A stretch of DNA of 64,000 nucleotides from Thermobifida alba (GTDB taxonomy: Bacteria > Actinomycetota > Actinomycetes > Streptosporangiales > Streptosporangiaceae): the NCBI RefSeq assembly GCF_023208015.1, contig NZ_CP051627.1, forward strand, positions 4,694,422 through 4,758,421. The letters run 5' to 3'. The position numbers and the translations under genes are program-made. The notes under the pieces are model-generated. The model was not told the origin of the DNA and made no database searches. It worked only from the letters and a program-made list of their open reading frames with translations. Numbering within the stretch: the first letter of the stretch is position 1; each line of letters starts with the position of its first letter. Of the stretch, positions 22,778 to 33,034 are shown in pieces.

Positions 22778-25486
22778 GTGAGGGGCGGTACACGGGTGTG
22801 GCTCGGCGCGATCCTGGGACTGTTCCTGATGTACGCGCTGGGCACTCTTCCCCAGGTCGGCGGGGTGTCCCTGGCCGTCTGGGCGGGGACCTGGCCGACG
22901 GCGGCGGCCGCCGCCGTCGCGGCGGCGGCGCTGCTGCACGCCGCCCGGTCGCAGACGCGCGCCGACGGGGCGGAGGGAACCGAGGACTCCGACAGCGCCG
23001 CCGCGTTACGGCTGTTCGGCTTCGCCGCCCTGGCCTGGTGCACGGGCGCGATCACCTACGGGGTCACCGGCCTGCTCAACGCCGGTGCCTTCTCACTGAC
23101 CTTCGGAGACCTGTTCTCCCTGGTGGCGCTGCCGCTGTTCACGCTGGGCTTCCTCCGGTTCGCGCCGCTGCCCCGGCGGGCGCGTTCGCTGGTCCGGCAC
23201 TTCACGGACAGCTACGTGTGCGCGGCCGCGGTGTTCAGCGTCGTGTGGCTGCTGCTCTTCCAACCGCTCTACCAGGACCTGGGCGACGGCGCGGGGGTCG
23301 TGGCGTTCGCGCTGGTCTATCCGGTCGCCGACATCGCCGTGCTGTGCCTGCTGGGGCCGCTGGTGCTCACCTCGCCGCACAGCACCAGGCGCGCGGTGCT
23401 GCTGGCGGCGGGCGCGTTCGTCACCATCTGCGCCGCCGACCTCATCGGGGCGGTCAGCCGGCTCTCCGGGGAACCGGTGGCGGGGGGCATCGAGTACCCG
23501 GTGCGGCTGCTCGGCTTCCTGCTCCTGGCCGCGGTTCCCTGGATGATCAGGAAGAACGCGGGAACGACACCGCGGCGGATCACGGGCCGCGGCCTGTACC
23601 GGGTGGCCCCGGAGATCGCCGCCGTCACGGCCCTGAGCATCGCCGCGCTGGTCATGACCGTCGCCGGACTGCGCGCGGACGGGATCGCGCCGGTGCTGCC
23701 GCTGGCCGTGGGGTCGGCCGTCCTCGTACTGGTGGTGCGGGTGGCCGGCATGATGGAGGAGGCGGCCGTCCTGGGGCGGATCGTGCACACCAGGGAGCGG
23801 CACCTGCACGAGTTGGCCGAGAACAGCGGCGACATCATCGTGATCCTGGAGGCGGACGGCCGGATCTTCTACATGAGTCCCGGCGCCGTCGAGATGTTCG
23901 GGTACCGCAGCGGAGATCCGCTGCTCGACAATCCCGTGACCTCGCTCGTCCACCCGGAGGACCTGCCCCGCCTGGCCGCCGCGGCCGCCGAGTTCCGGCG
24001 CGGCGCGGAGAGCGTACGGGTGCGGGCCCGGGTCCGCGCGGCCGACGGTACGTGGCGGCACACCACGTCCACCGCCTCGCTGTACGAGCGCCCCGGTGAG
24101 CCCAACCGCTTCCTGCTGACCACCCGCGACATCAGTGCCCAGGTGGAACTGCAGAAGCAGGTCGACCACCTCACCTTCCACGACGGGGTGACCGGCCTGC
24201 CCAACCGCGCCTACCTGGAGGAGCGCGTCCGCGAGGTGCTGGGCAGGCGCGCGGAGGCCGGGGAGGGCCAGCAGGCGTCGCAGACCGCCGTGGTCTTCCT
24301 GGACCTGGACGGCTTCACCGCGGTCAACGACTCGGCCGGGCACGCCTTCGGCGACTACCTGCTCGCCCAGGTCGGCCACCGGCTGCGCGCGGTCCTGGGG
24401 GCGGGCGACACGCTGGCCCGGTGGGGCAGCGACGAGTTCGTGGCGCTGGTCGAGGAGCGTCCCCGCGCCGACAGCGTGGTCGACCTGGCGGAGCGGATGA
24501 TCCGGGTGATCGGGGGCGAGCCGTTCCAGGTGGCCGAACGCGACGTGGTGGTGACGGCCAGCGTGGGCGTGGCCTTCGCCGAACCGGGGGTCGACGGGGC
24601 GGAGCTGCTGCGCAACGCCGACATGGCCATGGCGCGGGCCAAGGAGCAGGGCGGCGGTCACGTGGAGGTCTACGCCGCGCACATGCACGCCCAGGTGGTG
24701 GGGCGGCTGGAGTTGCAGGCCGAGCTGCGCCGGGCGCTCGCCGACCGCACGTTCGTCCTGGAGTACCAGCCGGTGGTCAGTCTGGAGACGTCCCAGGTGA
24801 CCGCGGTGGAGGCGCTGGTGCGGTGGCAGCGGGAGGACGGGACGCTGGTGCCGCCGGAGGAGTTCATCGGCCCCGCCGAGGAGTCCGGGCTGATCGTTCC
24901 GCTGGGGGAGTGGATCCTGCGCGAGGCCTGCCAGAAGGTCGCGGTGTGGCGCGCCACCACCGGGCTGGACATCGGCCTGTCGGTGAACGTGTCGGTGCGG
25001 CAGGTCCTGTCGCCGGGGTTCGTGCGCAGCGTGGAGGACGTGCTCGCCGAGAGCGGGCTGGGCGCCGAGGCGCTGACGGTGGAGGTCGACGAGGAGATCC
25101 TGCTGGAGAACCCGGTCGTCGCGGTGGAGCGCCTCACCAAGCTGCGGGGGCTGGGGGTCCGGTTGGCCGTCGACGACTTCGGGCGGGGCCACGCCTCGCT
25201 GTCCCACCTGCGTCGGCTGCGGGTGGACGAGATCAAGATCGACCCGTCGTTCGTCCGGGAGCTGGACTCCGACGACACCGTCACCCTGCTGACGAGGACC
25301 ATCATCCGCCTGGGGCAGGACCTGGGGGTGCAGGTGGTCGCCGAGGGCGTCGAGCACGACTGGCAGCTGCGTCGGCTGCGGGAGATGGGCTGCGCCTACG
25401 GGCAGGGGTTCCTGGTGGGGCGGCCGATGGACGCCGCGGGGGTGGAGGCCCTGGTCGGCGGAGAGACGAGCGCCACCGCGCTGTGA
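22778..25486 (+). CDS. Membrane PAS-GGDEF-EAL protein
   Basis: 902 residues from GTG 22778, which follows GAGGAGG by 5 nt. Roughly nine hydrophobic segments occupy 1-320. A PAS domain follows (~340-460: ENSGDIIVILEADGRIFYMS). The cyclase domain has WGSDEF instead of GGDEF (~549), and the RxxD inhibitory site is lost (GAGD). The EAL domain looks complete: VEALVRWQRE (~676), SVNVSVRQ, TVEVDEEIL, VDDFGRGHASL, IKIDPSFV and AEGVEHD. It is therefore more likely a phosphodiesterase with a regulatory cyclase-like domain. It is a distant paralogue of the 13.4-kb protein. Confidence 0.9.
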   Translation: MRGGTRVWLGAILGLFLMYALGTLPQVGGVSLAVWAGTWPTAAAAAVAAAALLHAARSQTRADGAEGTEDSDSAAALRLFGFAALAWCTGAITYGVTGLLNAGAFSLTFGDLFSLVALPLFTLGFLRFAPLPRRARSLVRHFTDSYVCAAAVFSVVWLLLFQPLYQDLGDGAGVVAFALVYPVADIAVLCLLGPLVLTSPHSTRRAVLLAAGAFVTICAADLIGAVSRLSGEPVAGGIEYPVRLLGFLLLAAVPWMIRKNAGTTPRRITGRGLYRVAPEIAAVTALSIAALVMTVAGLRADGIAPVLPLAVGSAVLVLVVRVAGMMEEAAVLGRIVHTRERHLHELAENSGDIIVILEADGRIFYMSPGAVEMFGYRSGDPLLDNPVTSLVHPEDLPRLAAAAAEFRRGAESVRVRARVRAADGTWRHTTSTASLYERPGEPNRFLLTTRDISAQVELQKQVDHLTFHDGVTGLPNRAYLEERVREVLGRRAEAGEGQQASQTAVVFLDLDGFTAVNDSAGHAFGDYLLAQVGHRLRAVLGAGDTLARWGSDEFVALVEERPRADSVVDLAERMIRVIGGEPFQVAERDVVVTASVGVAFAEPGVDGAELLRNADMAMARAKEQGGGHVEVYAAHMHAQVVGRLELQAELRRALADRTFVLEYQPVVSLETSQVTAVEALVRWQREDGTLVPPEEFIGPAEESGLIVPLGEWILREACQKVAVWRATTGLDIGLSVNVSVRQVLSPGFVRSVEDVLAESGLGAEALTVEVDEEILLENPVVAVERLTKLRGLGVRLAVDDFGRGHASLSHLRRLRVDEIKIDPSFVRELDSDDTVTLLTRTIIRLGQDLGVQVVAEGVEHDWQLRRLREMGCAYGQGFLVGRPMDAAGVEALVGGETSATAL

Positions 25487-25618
25487 GATTCCCGCCACGC
25501 GCGAAGCCGTGTCGGCGGGCCCGGTGCACGCTCGCGACCGGCCGGGATGGCATGATGGGAAGGCCGTCGCGGCACACCGTCCCGGCGCGCCCGCAGCGGT
25601 TCGAATGGTGATCCAAAT

Positions 25619-25635
25619 ATCTCACATCCTGAGAT
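25619..25635. promoter_or_regulatory. Inverted repeat ATCTCA-N5-TGAGAT upstream of ilvB
   Basis: 6-bp perfect arms with a CATCC spacer, 16 bp before the -35-like TTGACG. The core TCTCA-N5-TGAGA recurs upstream of leuB (31658-31676), so it is a candidate operator for a branched-chain amino acid regulator. Confidence 0.5.
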
Positions 25636-25650
25636 GAAACAGTGTTCTGT

Positions 25651-25680
25651 TTGACGTGGCGCCCCCGGCTCGGTCATTGT
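25651..25680 (+). promoter_or_regulatory. Promoter of the ilvB leader
   Basis: TTGACG (25651-25656), 18 bp, CATTGT (25675-25680). Transcription would begin about 25687, essentially at the GTG of the leader peptide, so the leader itself would be leaderless. Confidence 0.55.
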
Positions 25681-25687
25681 TGATGAC

Positions 25688-25738
25688 GTGCAGAGCAACT
25701 TCCTGATTCTCGTACTTGGTCAGCGCGCAGCCCGCTGA
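25688..25738 (+). CDS. ilvB leader peptide (attenuator)
   Basis: 16-residue ORF, MQSNFLILVLGQRAAR. The run of Leu-Ile-Leu-Val-Leu matches the products of the downstream pathway. It is followed by stem-loops and a terminator with a T run ahead of ilvB, the classic layout for ribosome-mediated attenuation known for actinobacterial ilvB genes. Two competing stems involve its last codons: GGTCAGCG/CGCTGACC (25718-25740) and AGCGCGCAGC/GCTGCGCGCT (25722-25758). Confidence 0.8.
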   Translation: MQSNFLILVLGQRAAR

Positions 25739-25758
25739 CCGAGTCGATGCTGCGCGCT

Positions 25759-25791
25759 CCCCTCAACCGCCTGGGCGGTGGGGGGTTTTTT
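25759..25791 (+). terminator. Attenuator terminator before ilvB
   Basis: Stem ACCGCC/GGCGGT (25766-25779), extendable with the flanking CCCCTC and GGGGGG across a mismatch, followed by six T. It lies between the leader peptide and ilvB, 43 nt before the ilvB start. Confidence 0.8.
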
Positions 25792-25834
25792 GTTGCCAGT
25801 CACGCGTTACCCGCCCTCTCTGAAGGATCAAGTG

Positions 25835-27604
25835 ATGACCGAGCAGATGACCGGAGCCCAATCGCTCATCAGGTCGCTGGAGCACGTCGGCGTCGATGTC
25901 GTGTTCGGAATCCCCGGGGGGGCGATCCTCCCCGCCTACGACCCGCTGTACGACTCCGCGAAGGTGCGCCACATCCTCATGCGCCACGAACAGGGGGCCG
26001 GGCACGCCGCTGAGGGGTACGCCTACGCCACCGGACGACCAGGCGTGTGCATGGCCACCAGCGGCCCCGGGGCGACCAACCTGGTGACGCCGCTCGCCGA
26101 CGCCTACATGGACTCGGTCCCGATGGTCGCGATCACCGGACAGGTGGCCGGCCCGGCGATCGGCACCGACGCGTTCCAGGAAGCCGACATCTGCGGCATC
26201 ACCATGCCGATCACCAAGCACAACTTCCTGGTCCGCGACCCCGCCAAGATCGCCAGCACCATCGCCGAGGCCTTCCACATCGCCTCCACCGGCCGCCCCG
26301 GCCCGGTCCTGGTCGACATCGCCAAGGACGCGCTCCAGGCCCAGACCCGCTTCGAGTGGCCGCAGCGGCTGGACCTGCCCGGCTACCGCCCGGTCACCAA
26401 ACCGCACGGCAAGCAGGTCCGCGAGGCCGCGCGGATGATCGCCGAGGCGAAGCGCCCGGTCCTCTACGTCGGCGGCGGCGTGTTCAAGGCGGGCGCCGCC
26501 AAGGAACTGCGTGTACTGGCCGAACTGACCGGCATCCCGGTCGTCACCACCCTGATGGCGCTGGGCACCTTCCCCAGCACCCACCCCCAGAACCTCGGCA
26601 TGCCGGGCATGCACGGCACCGTCGCCGCGGTCGGCGCCCTGCAGCGCGCGGACCTCATCGTGGCGCTGGGCGCCCGCTTCGACGACCGCGTCACCGGCAG
26701 GCTCGACTCCTTCGCCCCCCACGCCAAGATCGTGCACGCCGACATCGACCCGGCGGAGATCTCCAAGAACCGGCACGCCGACGTGCCCATCGTGGGCGAC
26801 TGCCGGGAGGTCATCGCCGACCTGGTCGTGGCGGTCCGCGCCGACCAGGCCGCCGGACGCCAGGGCGACTACGCCGCGTGGTGGGACCAGCTCAACCGGA
26901 TGCGCGAGACCTACCCGCTGGGCTACGACGAGCCCGGCGACGGCTCCCTGGCCCCGCAGCACGTCATCCAGCGCATCGGCCAGATCGTCGGCCCCGACGC
27001 CACCTACGTCGCCGGGGTCGGCCAGCACCAGATGTGGGCCGCCCAGTTCATCGACCACCAGCGCCCCGGCTCCTTCGTCAACTCCGGCGGCGCCGGGACG
27101 ATGGGCTTCGCGGTCCCGGCCGCCCTCGGCGCCAAGGTCGGCGACCCCGGCCGGGCGATCTGGGCGATCGACGGCGACGGCTGCTTCCAGATGACCAACC
27201 AGGAGCTGGCCACCTGCGCGGTGGAGGACATCCCGATCAAGGTCGCGGTGGTCAACAACGGCAACCTCGGCATGGTCCGGCAGTGGCAGACCCTGTTCTA
27301 CGACGGCCGCTACTCCAACACCGACCTGCAGACCGCGCCGCTGCCGGAGACCAAGAAGGTGCGCATTCCGGACTTCGCCCGCCTCGCCGAGGCGTACGGT
27401 TGTGTCGGACTGCGCTGCGACCGCGCGGAGGACGTGGACGCCACCATCGAGAAGGCCATGGCGATCAACGACGTGCCCGTGGTGATCGACTTCACCGTCA
27501 ACCACGACTCGATGGTCTGGCCGATGGTCGCGGCCGGAGTCAGCAACGACAACATCCAGTACGCGCGCGACATGGCGCCCGACTGGGACGACGACGAGGA
27601 ATAG
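25835..27604 (+). CDS. ilvB: Acetolactate synthase, catalytic large subunit
   Basis: 589 residues. ThDP/FAD enzyme condensing two pyruvates to acetolactate, or pyruvate with 2-ketobutyrate for isoleucine. [14 protein letters not shown] and the activating Glu in [15 protein letters not shown] (~50) are N-terminal landmarks. The ThDP motif begins [13 protein letters not shown] and ends VVNNGNLG (~450-490). ATG 25835 has GAAGGA 7 nt upstream. It is followed after 12 nt by ilvN. Expression is probably controlled by the upstream Leu/Ile/Val leader and terminator. Confidence 0.98.
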   Translation: MTEQMTGAQSLIRSLEHVGVDVVFGIPGGAILPAYDPLYDSAKVRHILMRHEQGAGHAAEGYAYATGRPGVCMATSGPGATNLVTPLADAYMDSVPMVAITGQVAGPAIGTDAFQEADICGITMPITKHNFLVRDPAKIASTIAEAFHIASTGRPGPVLVDIAKDALQAQTRFEWPQRLDLPGYRPVTKPHGKQVREAARMIAEAKRPVLYVGGGVFKAGAAKELRVLAELTGIPVVTTLMALGTFPSTHPQNLGMPGMHGTVAAVGALQRADLIVALGARFDDRVTGRLDSFAPHAKIVHADIDPAEISKNRHADVPIVGDCREVIADLVVAVRADQAAGRQGDYAAWWDQLNRMRETYPLGYDEPGDGSLAPQHVIQRIGQIVGPDATYVAGVGQHQMWAAQFIDHQRPGSFVNSGGAGTMGFAVPAALGAKVGDPGRAIWAIDGDGCFQMTNQELATCAVEDIPIKVAVVNNGNLGMVRQWQTLFYDGRYSNTDLQTAPLPETKKVRIPDFARLAEAYGCVGLRCDRAEDVDATIEKAMAINDVPVVIDFTVNHDSMVWPMVAAGVSNDNIQYARDMAPDWDDDEE

Positions 27605-27616
27605 GAGAGGTTCCGG

Positions 27617-28141
27617 ATGAGTCTGCACACGCTGTCCGTCCTGGTGGAGGACACGCCCGGAGTGCTCGCCCGCGCAGCCTCCCTGTTCTCCCGTCGCGGC
27701 TTCAACATCAACTCCCTCACGGTGGGACCCACCGAGTACGAGGGACTGTCCCGCATGACGATCGTGGTCAACTGCGACCGCCATCCCCTGGAGCAGGTGA
27801 CCAAGCAGCTCAACAAGCTGGTCAACGTCATCAAGATCGTCGAGATGGACCCCGAGGCGTCGGTGCGCCGGGAACTGCTGCTGGTCAAGGTCAAGGCCGA
27901 CCCGAGCAACCGGTCCCACGTGCTGGAGACGGCCCAACTGTTCCGCGCCAACGTCGTCGACGTGAACCCGGACGTGGTCGTCATCGAGGCCACCGGCCAG
28001 CCCGACAAGCTCGAAGCGCTGATCCGCAACCTGGAGCCGTTCGGGATCAAGGAACTGGTGAAGTCGGGGGTGGTCGCCCTCGGCCGCGGTCCCAGGTCCA
28101 TCACCGACCGGTCGCTGCGCGCGGTCGAGCGCAGCGCCTGA
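27617..28141 (+). CDS. ilvN: Acetolactate synthase, regulatory small subunit
   Basis: 174 residues. Binds valine and tunes IlvB. The N-terminal ACT domain begins LHTLSVLVEDTPGVLARAA and runs through RRGFNINSLTVGPTE. The C-terminal small-subunit domain includes RELLLVKVKADPSNR and GVVALGRGPR. Usual length. In an operon with ilvB (12-nt gap, GGAGAGG ribosome site) and probably with ilvC 117 nt on. Confidence 0.97.
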   Translation: MSLHTLSVLVEDTPGVLARAASLFSRRGFNINSLTVGPTEYEGLSRMTIVVNCDRHPLEQVTKQLNKLVNVIKIVEMDPEASVRRELLLVKVKADPSNRSHVLETAQLFRANVVDVNPDVVVIEATGQPDKLEALIRNLEPFGIKELVKSGVVALGRGPRSITDRSLRAVERSA

Positions 28142-28252
28142 CCCTGTATCCCGGGGATTCCCGCCGGGGACCCCGAACGTCCCGGCGCGGCGGCGTCCGG
28201 CCCGGTTCCGTCCGCCGCGTCGCAGACGACAGATCTCTCAGCAAGGAGTTAA

Positions 28253-29254
<1,002 letters not shown>

Positions 29255-29443
29255 CCGAACCGGAACGGAGCGGGGTTCCGGGGCGCCCGCGCGCCCCACG
29301 GCCCCGCTCCGCTTCCGCGGTGGTCCACACCAGTGGACGCGGTCGGGGGTCGGTTAAGCTGGAGTTCCTGTAACAGCGGAGCAACCCGGCGCTAGACTTC
29401 TCCTCGTTCTGGCGCCTGGTCGGAGCCGACGCCGTCATGCCAT

Positions 29444-29464
29444 GACTGCGGTGCCGCCGCAGTC
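29444..29464 (+). promoter_or_regulatory. Hairpin in the serA upstream region
   Basis: GACTGCGG and CCGCAGTC (8-bp perfect arms, 5-nt loop) lie 33 nt before the serA start, just before its ribosome site (AAGGAATT). Could be a weak regulatory stem; no known riboswitch core is visible. Confidence 0.35.
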
Positions 29465-29496
29465 GAACCACACGCACTCCCTCTAAGGAATTCGCT

Positions 29497-31083
29497 GTGC
29501 CCAAGCCAGTCGTCCTGGTCGCGGAAGAACTCTCGCCCGCCGGAATCGCGCTGTTGGAAGAGGACTTCGAGGTCCGAACCGTCGACGGCGCCGACCGTTC
29601 CCAGCTCCTCCCCGCGCTCGCCGGAGCCGACGCGCTGATCGTGCGCAGCGCCACCAAGGTGGACGCCGAGGCGCTGGCCGCGGGACCCGCCCTGAAGGTC
29701 GTGGCGCGTGCGGGCGTCGGACTGGACAACGTCGACGTCGAGGCCGCGACCAAGGCGGGCGTGCTCGTCGTGAACGCGCCCACCTCCAACATCATCAGCG
29801 CGGCCGAGCAGGCCATCAACCTGCTCCTGGCGACGGCCCGCAACACCGCTCCCGCCCACGCCGCCCTGGTGCGGGGCGAGTGGAAGCGCTCCAAGTACAC
29901 CGGCGTCGAACTGTACGACAAGACCGTCGGCGTCGTGGGGCTGGGGCGCATCGGCGTGCTCGTCGCCCAGCGGCTCGAAGCGTTCGGCACCAAGCTGATC
30001 GCCTACGACCCCTTCGTGCAGCCCGCCCGCGCCGCGCAGCTGGGCGTCGAACTCGTCGAACTGGACGAGCTGCTGGAGCGCAGCGACTTCATCACGGTGC
30101 ACCTACCCAAGACCAAGGACACGATCGGCCTCATCGGCGAGGAGGCGCTGCGCAAGGTCAAGCCGAGCGTGCGCATCGTCAACGCCGCGCGCGGCGGGAT
30201 CGTGGACGAGACCGCCCTCTACCACGCCCTCAAGGAGGGCCGGGTCGCCGGCGCGGGCCTCGACGTGTTCGCCAAGGAGCCGTGCACCGACAGCCCGCTG
30301 TTCGAGCTGGAGAACGTCGTGGTGGCCCCGCACCTGGGCGCCAGCACGCACGAGGCGCAGGAGAAGGCCGGCACGCAGGTGGCCCGGTCCGTCAAGCTCG
30401 CGCTGGCCGGCGAGTTCGTGCCGGACGCCGTCAACATCCAGGGCAAGGGCGTGGCCGAGGACGTCAAGCCGGGCCTGCCGCTGGCGGAGAAGCTCGGCCG
30501 CATCCTCGCCGCGCTCGCCGACGGCGCGGTGACCCGCGTCGAGGTCGAGGTCCGCGGCGAGATCGTCGCCCACGACGTCAAGATCATCGAGCTGGCCGCG
30601 CTCAAGGGCCTCTTCACCGACATCGTGGAAGAGGCCGTGACCTACGTGAACGCGCCGCTGGTGGCCAAGGAGCGCGGCGTGGAGGTGAGCCTCACCACCG
30701 AGGAGGAGAGCCCCAACTGGCGCAACCTCATCACGGTGCGCGGCATCCTCGCCGACGGCCGGCGCGTCTCGGTGTCGGGCACCCTGACCGGCCCGCGCCA
30801 GCTGGAGAAGATCGTCGAGGTCAACGGCTACACCATGGAGATCGCGCCCAGCGAGCACATGGCGTTCTTCTCCTACGACGACCGCCCCGGCGTGGTCGGC
30901 GTGGTCGGCCAGCTGCTCGGCCAGGCCCAGGTGAACATCGCGGGCATGCAGGTCAGCCGGGACAAGGAGGGGGGCGAGGCGCTCATCGCGCTGACCGTCG
31001 ACTCGGCCATTCCCGACGAGACCCTCAGCACCATCTCCGCCGAGATCGGCGCCGAGATCAGCCGGGTGGACCTGGTCGACTGA
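29497..31083 (+). CDS. serA: D-3-phosphoglycerate dehydrogenase
   Basis: 528 residues, the long form with an extra domain. First enzyme of serine synthesis. NAD fold at GVVGLGRIGVLVAQRLEAFG (~148). Catalytic residues: Arg in NAARGGIVDE, Glu in LDVFAKEPC, His in VVAPHLGAST. An intervening (ASB) domain spans ~320-450, and a C-terminal ACT domain (YDDRPGVVGVVGQLLGQAQV) senses serine. GTG start after AAGGAATT. It lies between ilvC and leuB, as in other actinobacteria. Confidence 0.97.
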   Translation: MPKPVVLVAEELSPAGIALLEEDFEVRTVDGADRSQLLPALAGADALIVRSATKVDAEALAAGPALKVVARAGVGLDNVDVEAATKAGVLVVNAPTSNIISAAEQAINLLLATARNTAPAHAALVRGEWKRSKYTGVELYDKTVGVVGLGRIGVLVAQRLEAFGTKLIAYDPFVQPARAAQLGVELVELDELLERSDFITVHLPKTKDTIGLIGEEALRKVKPSVRIVNAARGGIVDETALYHALKEGRVAGAGLDVFAKEPCTDSPLFELENVVVAPHLGASTHEAQEKAGTQVARSVKLALAGEFVPDAVNIQGKGVAEDVKPGLPLAEKLGRILAALADGAVTRVEVEVRGEIVAHDVKIIELAALKGLFTDIVEEAVTYVNAPLVAKERGVEVSLTTEEESPNWRNLITVRGILADGRRVSVSGTLTGPRQLEKIVEVNGYTMEIAPSEHMAFFSYDDRPGVVGVVGQLLGQAQVNIAGMQVSRDKEGGEALIALTVDSAIPDETLSTISAEIGAEISRVDLVD

Positions 31084-31098
31084 CCGTCGCAGGCGTCC

Positions 31099-31140
31099 AG
31101 GGCCCGGCCCCCTGCGGGAACCGGGCCCTTTCCGGTTTTT
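31099..31140 (+). terminator. Intrinsic terminator after serA
   Basis: Stem AGGGCCCGG/CCGGGCCCT (31099-31107 with 31121-31129), followed by a T-rich run to 31140, 16 nt after the serA stop. Confidence 0.8.
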
Positions 31141-31429
31141 CCGGCCCCCGCCGAGGGCTTTTTAGTTGGCCTTCCGATATTCTGTCTTCCTAGTAGACAG
31201 CGTTCCGTCCGGTTGTGCGACCGCACAGTGGTCGCCGAGACCGCGGAACGCCGTGCCGCCGCCTCGACCAGGACGTCGGCACTCCGTACCGGTCAGGTGA
31301 TCCCACCGGAGGCGTCTTCCCGCCCGAGCCGGCCGTGTCCGCGATCCCGGAGTCCGGCCGGAGCGCCACGACCCCGCCGTGGGCGCGCCCTGTTCCGGGG
31401 CCGCCCGGATCGCGAATCGAGGACCGACC

Positions 31430-31528
31430 ATGTACGAGACCACGACCACCGACGGGGCCGAGGAGGCCCGCGAAGCCCTGCAGACCGCACTCGACCGGCG
31501 GGACAACGGGGGACCGGCGGGCCACTGA
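31430..31528 (+). CDS. Small ORF of unknown function
   Basis: 32 codons, MYETTTTDGAEEAREALQTA and onward: acidic then basic, probably helical. A GAGGA ribosome site 7 nt upstream of the ATG is the main support. No membrane segment, Cys or known leader motif; it lacks the branched-chain residues expected of an attenuator peptide. It could be chance. Confidence 0.3.
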   Translation: MYETTTTDGAEEAREALQTALDRRDNGGPAGH

Positions 31529-31657
31529 CGGCCTGCGCAGCCCGTCCCGCTCCGCGGCGTGCCGACGGCCCCGGCGATTCCGTACCGGGGCCGGGAGCGT
31601 GCTGACCTCCCGAGTGGTGTTCCGCTTCGGTACCCTTGTCTCATCCCTGTTGTCAGC

Positions 31658-31676
31658 TGTCTCAACACATGAGACA
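31658..31676. promoter_or_regulatory. Operator candidate TGTCTCA-N5-TGAGACA upstream of leuB
   Basis: Perfect 7-bp arms around ACACA, 86 bp before leuB. The TCTCA-N5-TGAGA core is shared with the repeat upstream of ilvB. The likely reader is the IclR protein encoded beside leuC, but that is inference. Confidence 0.55.
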
Positions 31677-31762
31677 CGAGGTCGCGCCCACCGCGCCCCG
31701 GAGAGATCCGGCGCGCCGGACGCGCAGCCGAGACACCGTCAATCCCGAAGGCAAGGCTCCAT

Positions 31763-32827
31763 ATGTCCGCTCGTACCGTGAAGTTGGCCGTGATCCCCGG
31801 TGACGGCATCGGCCCCGAGGTCGTCGCCGAGGGGCTCAAGGTCCTCGCCGCCGTCGCCCCCCGGCACGGACTCGCCCTCGACACCACCGAGTACGAGCTG
31901 GGCGCCCGCCGGTGGCACGCCACCGGCGAGACCCTGCCCGACTCGGTGGAGGAGGAGCTGCGCCAGCACGAGGCCATCCTCCTCGGAGCGGTCGGCGACC
32001 CCACGGTGCCCAGCGGTGTGCTGGAGCGCGGGCTGCTGCTGCGGCTGCGCTTCAACTTCTCGCACTACGTCAACCTGCGGCCGGTCCGGCTCTACCCGGG
32101 GGTGACCACCCCGCTGGCCGGCGTCGCGCCCGAGGACGTCGACATGCTGGTCGTGCGGGAGGGCACCGAGGGCCCCTACGCCGGGATGGGCGGAGTGCTG
32201 CGCAGGGGCACCCCCGGCGAGATCGCCACCCAGGACAGCGTCAACACCCGCTTCGGGGTCGAGCGCGTCGTCCGCTACGCCTTCGCCAAGGCCGCCGAGC
32301 GCCCCCGCCGCAAGCTCACCCTGGTCCACAAGGACAACGTGCTGACCTACGCCGGTGAGCTGTGGCAGCGCGTGGTCCGCGAGGTCGGCGCCGAGTACCC
32401 CCAGGTCGAGGTCGACTACCTGCACGTCGACGCCGCCACCATGTTCTTCGTCACCCAGCCGCGGCGCTTCGACGTGGTCGTCACCGACAACCTCTTCGGC
32501 GACATCATCACCGACCTCGGCGCCGCCGTCGCGGGCGGCATCGGCCTGGCCGCCAGCGGCAACATCAACCCCGAGGCGGACTTCCCCAGCATGTTCGAGC
32601 CCGTGCACGGCTCCGCCCCCGACATCGCGGGGCAGGGCAAGGCCGACCCCACCGCGACCATCCTGTCCGCGGCGCTCATGCTGGACCACCTGGGCTACGC
32701 CGAGGCCGCGGCCCAGGTGGAGCAGGCCGTGGCCGAGGACCTGCAGGCACGGGCCAAGGACGGCGGATCCCGCTCCACCGTCCAGATCGGCGACGACATC
32801 GCGCAGCGAGTAGCGGAGCAGGGCTAG
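31763..32827 (+). CDS. leuB: 3-isopropylmalate dehydrogenase
   Basis: 354 residues. Oxidative decarboxylation of 3-isopropylmalate in leucine synthesis. [19 protein letters not shown] opens the fold; [20 protein letters not shown] supplies substrate arginines; [11 protein letters not shown] is the active-site lysine strand; [15 protein letters not shown] holds the metal aspartates; [17 protein letters not shown] is the cofactor loop. Weak ribosome site. The leuCD partners are 16 kb away. Confidence 0.96.
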   Translation: MSARTVKLAVIPGDGIGPEVVAEGLKVLAAVAPRHGLALDTTEYELGARRWHATGETLPDSVEEELRQHEAILLGAVGDPTVPSGVLERGLLLRLRFNFSHYVNLRPVRLYPGVTTPLAGVAPEDVDMLVVREGTEGPYAGMGGVLRRGTPGEIATQDSVNTRFGVERVVRYAFAKAAERPRRKLTLVHKDNVLTYAGELWQRVVREVGAEYPQVEVDYLHVDAATMFFVTQPRRFDVVVTDNLFGDIITDLGAAVAGGIGLAASGNINPEADFPSMFEPVHGSAPDIAGQGKADPTATILSAALMLDHLGYAEAAAQVEQAVAEDLQARAKDGGSRSTVQIGDDIAQRVAEQG

Positions 32828-32892
32828 GCGGACACCACCGCTCACGCCCTGCTGGTTTCGCGCGGCGCGGCTGAGCACGAGTACCCCTTGAT

Positions 32893-32923
32893 GCGACGGG
32901 CGCGCCCCTGGCGCGCCCGTCGC
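32893..32923 (+). terminator. Hairpin after leuB
   Basis: Perfect 14-bp stem (32893-32906 with 32910-32923) and a 3-nt loop, 65 nt after the leuB stop and before the ilvE promoter region. Confidence 0.65.
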
Positions 32924-33034
32924 CGTGTCCACAGCTTCGGGTCTGGCTCTGGCTCCGGGTGCGTCGTTTCCGTCACACTAGTTCTCGGAACGGCAGTGTC
33001 GCCGTTCCGAAGTATCCGAGAGGATCGGCAGCAC

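Larger units (their letters stand above)
31141..31762. other. Intergenic region serA-leuB
   Basis: 622 bp with at most a tiny ORF (31430-31528). Near the right end lie the TGTCTCA-N5-TGAGACA operator candidate and a second TGTCTCAT half-site (31637-31644). The stretch 31150-31205 is AT-richer. Confidence 0.4.

Noticed and set aside
25669-25743. Alternative stem CTCGGTCA with TGACCGAG as an ilvB anti-terminator
   Set aside because: The left arm overlaps the predicted -10 and lies upstream of the expected transcription start (~25687), so it would not be in the RNA.
29255-29496. A serine- or glycine-responsive riboswitch before serA
   Set aside because: Only one 8-bp hairpin is visible and none of the glycine riboswitch core sequences are present.
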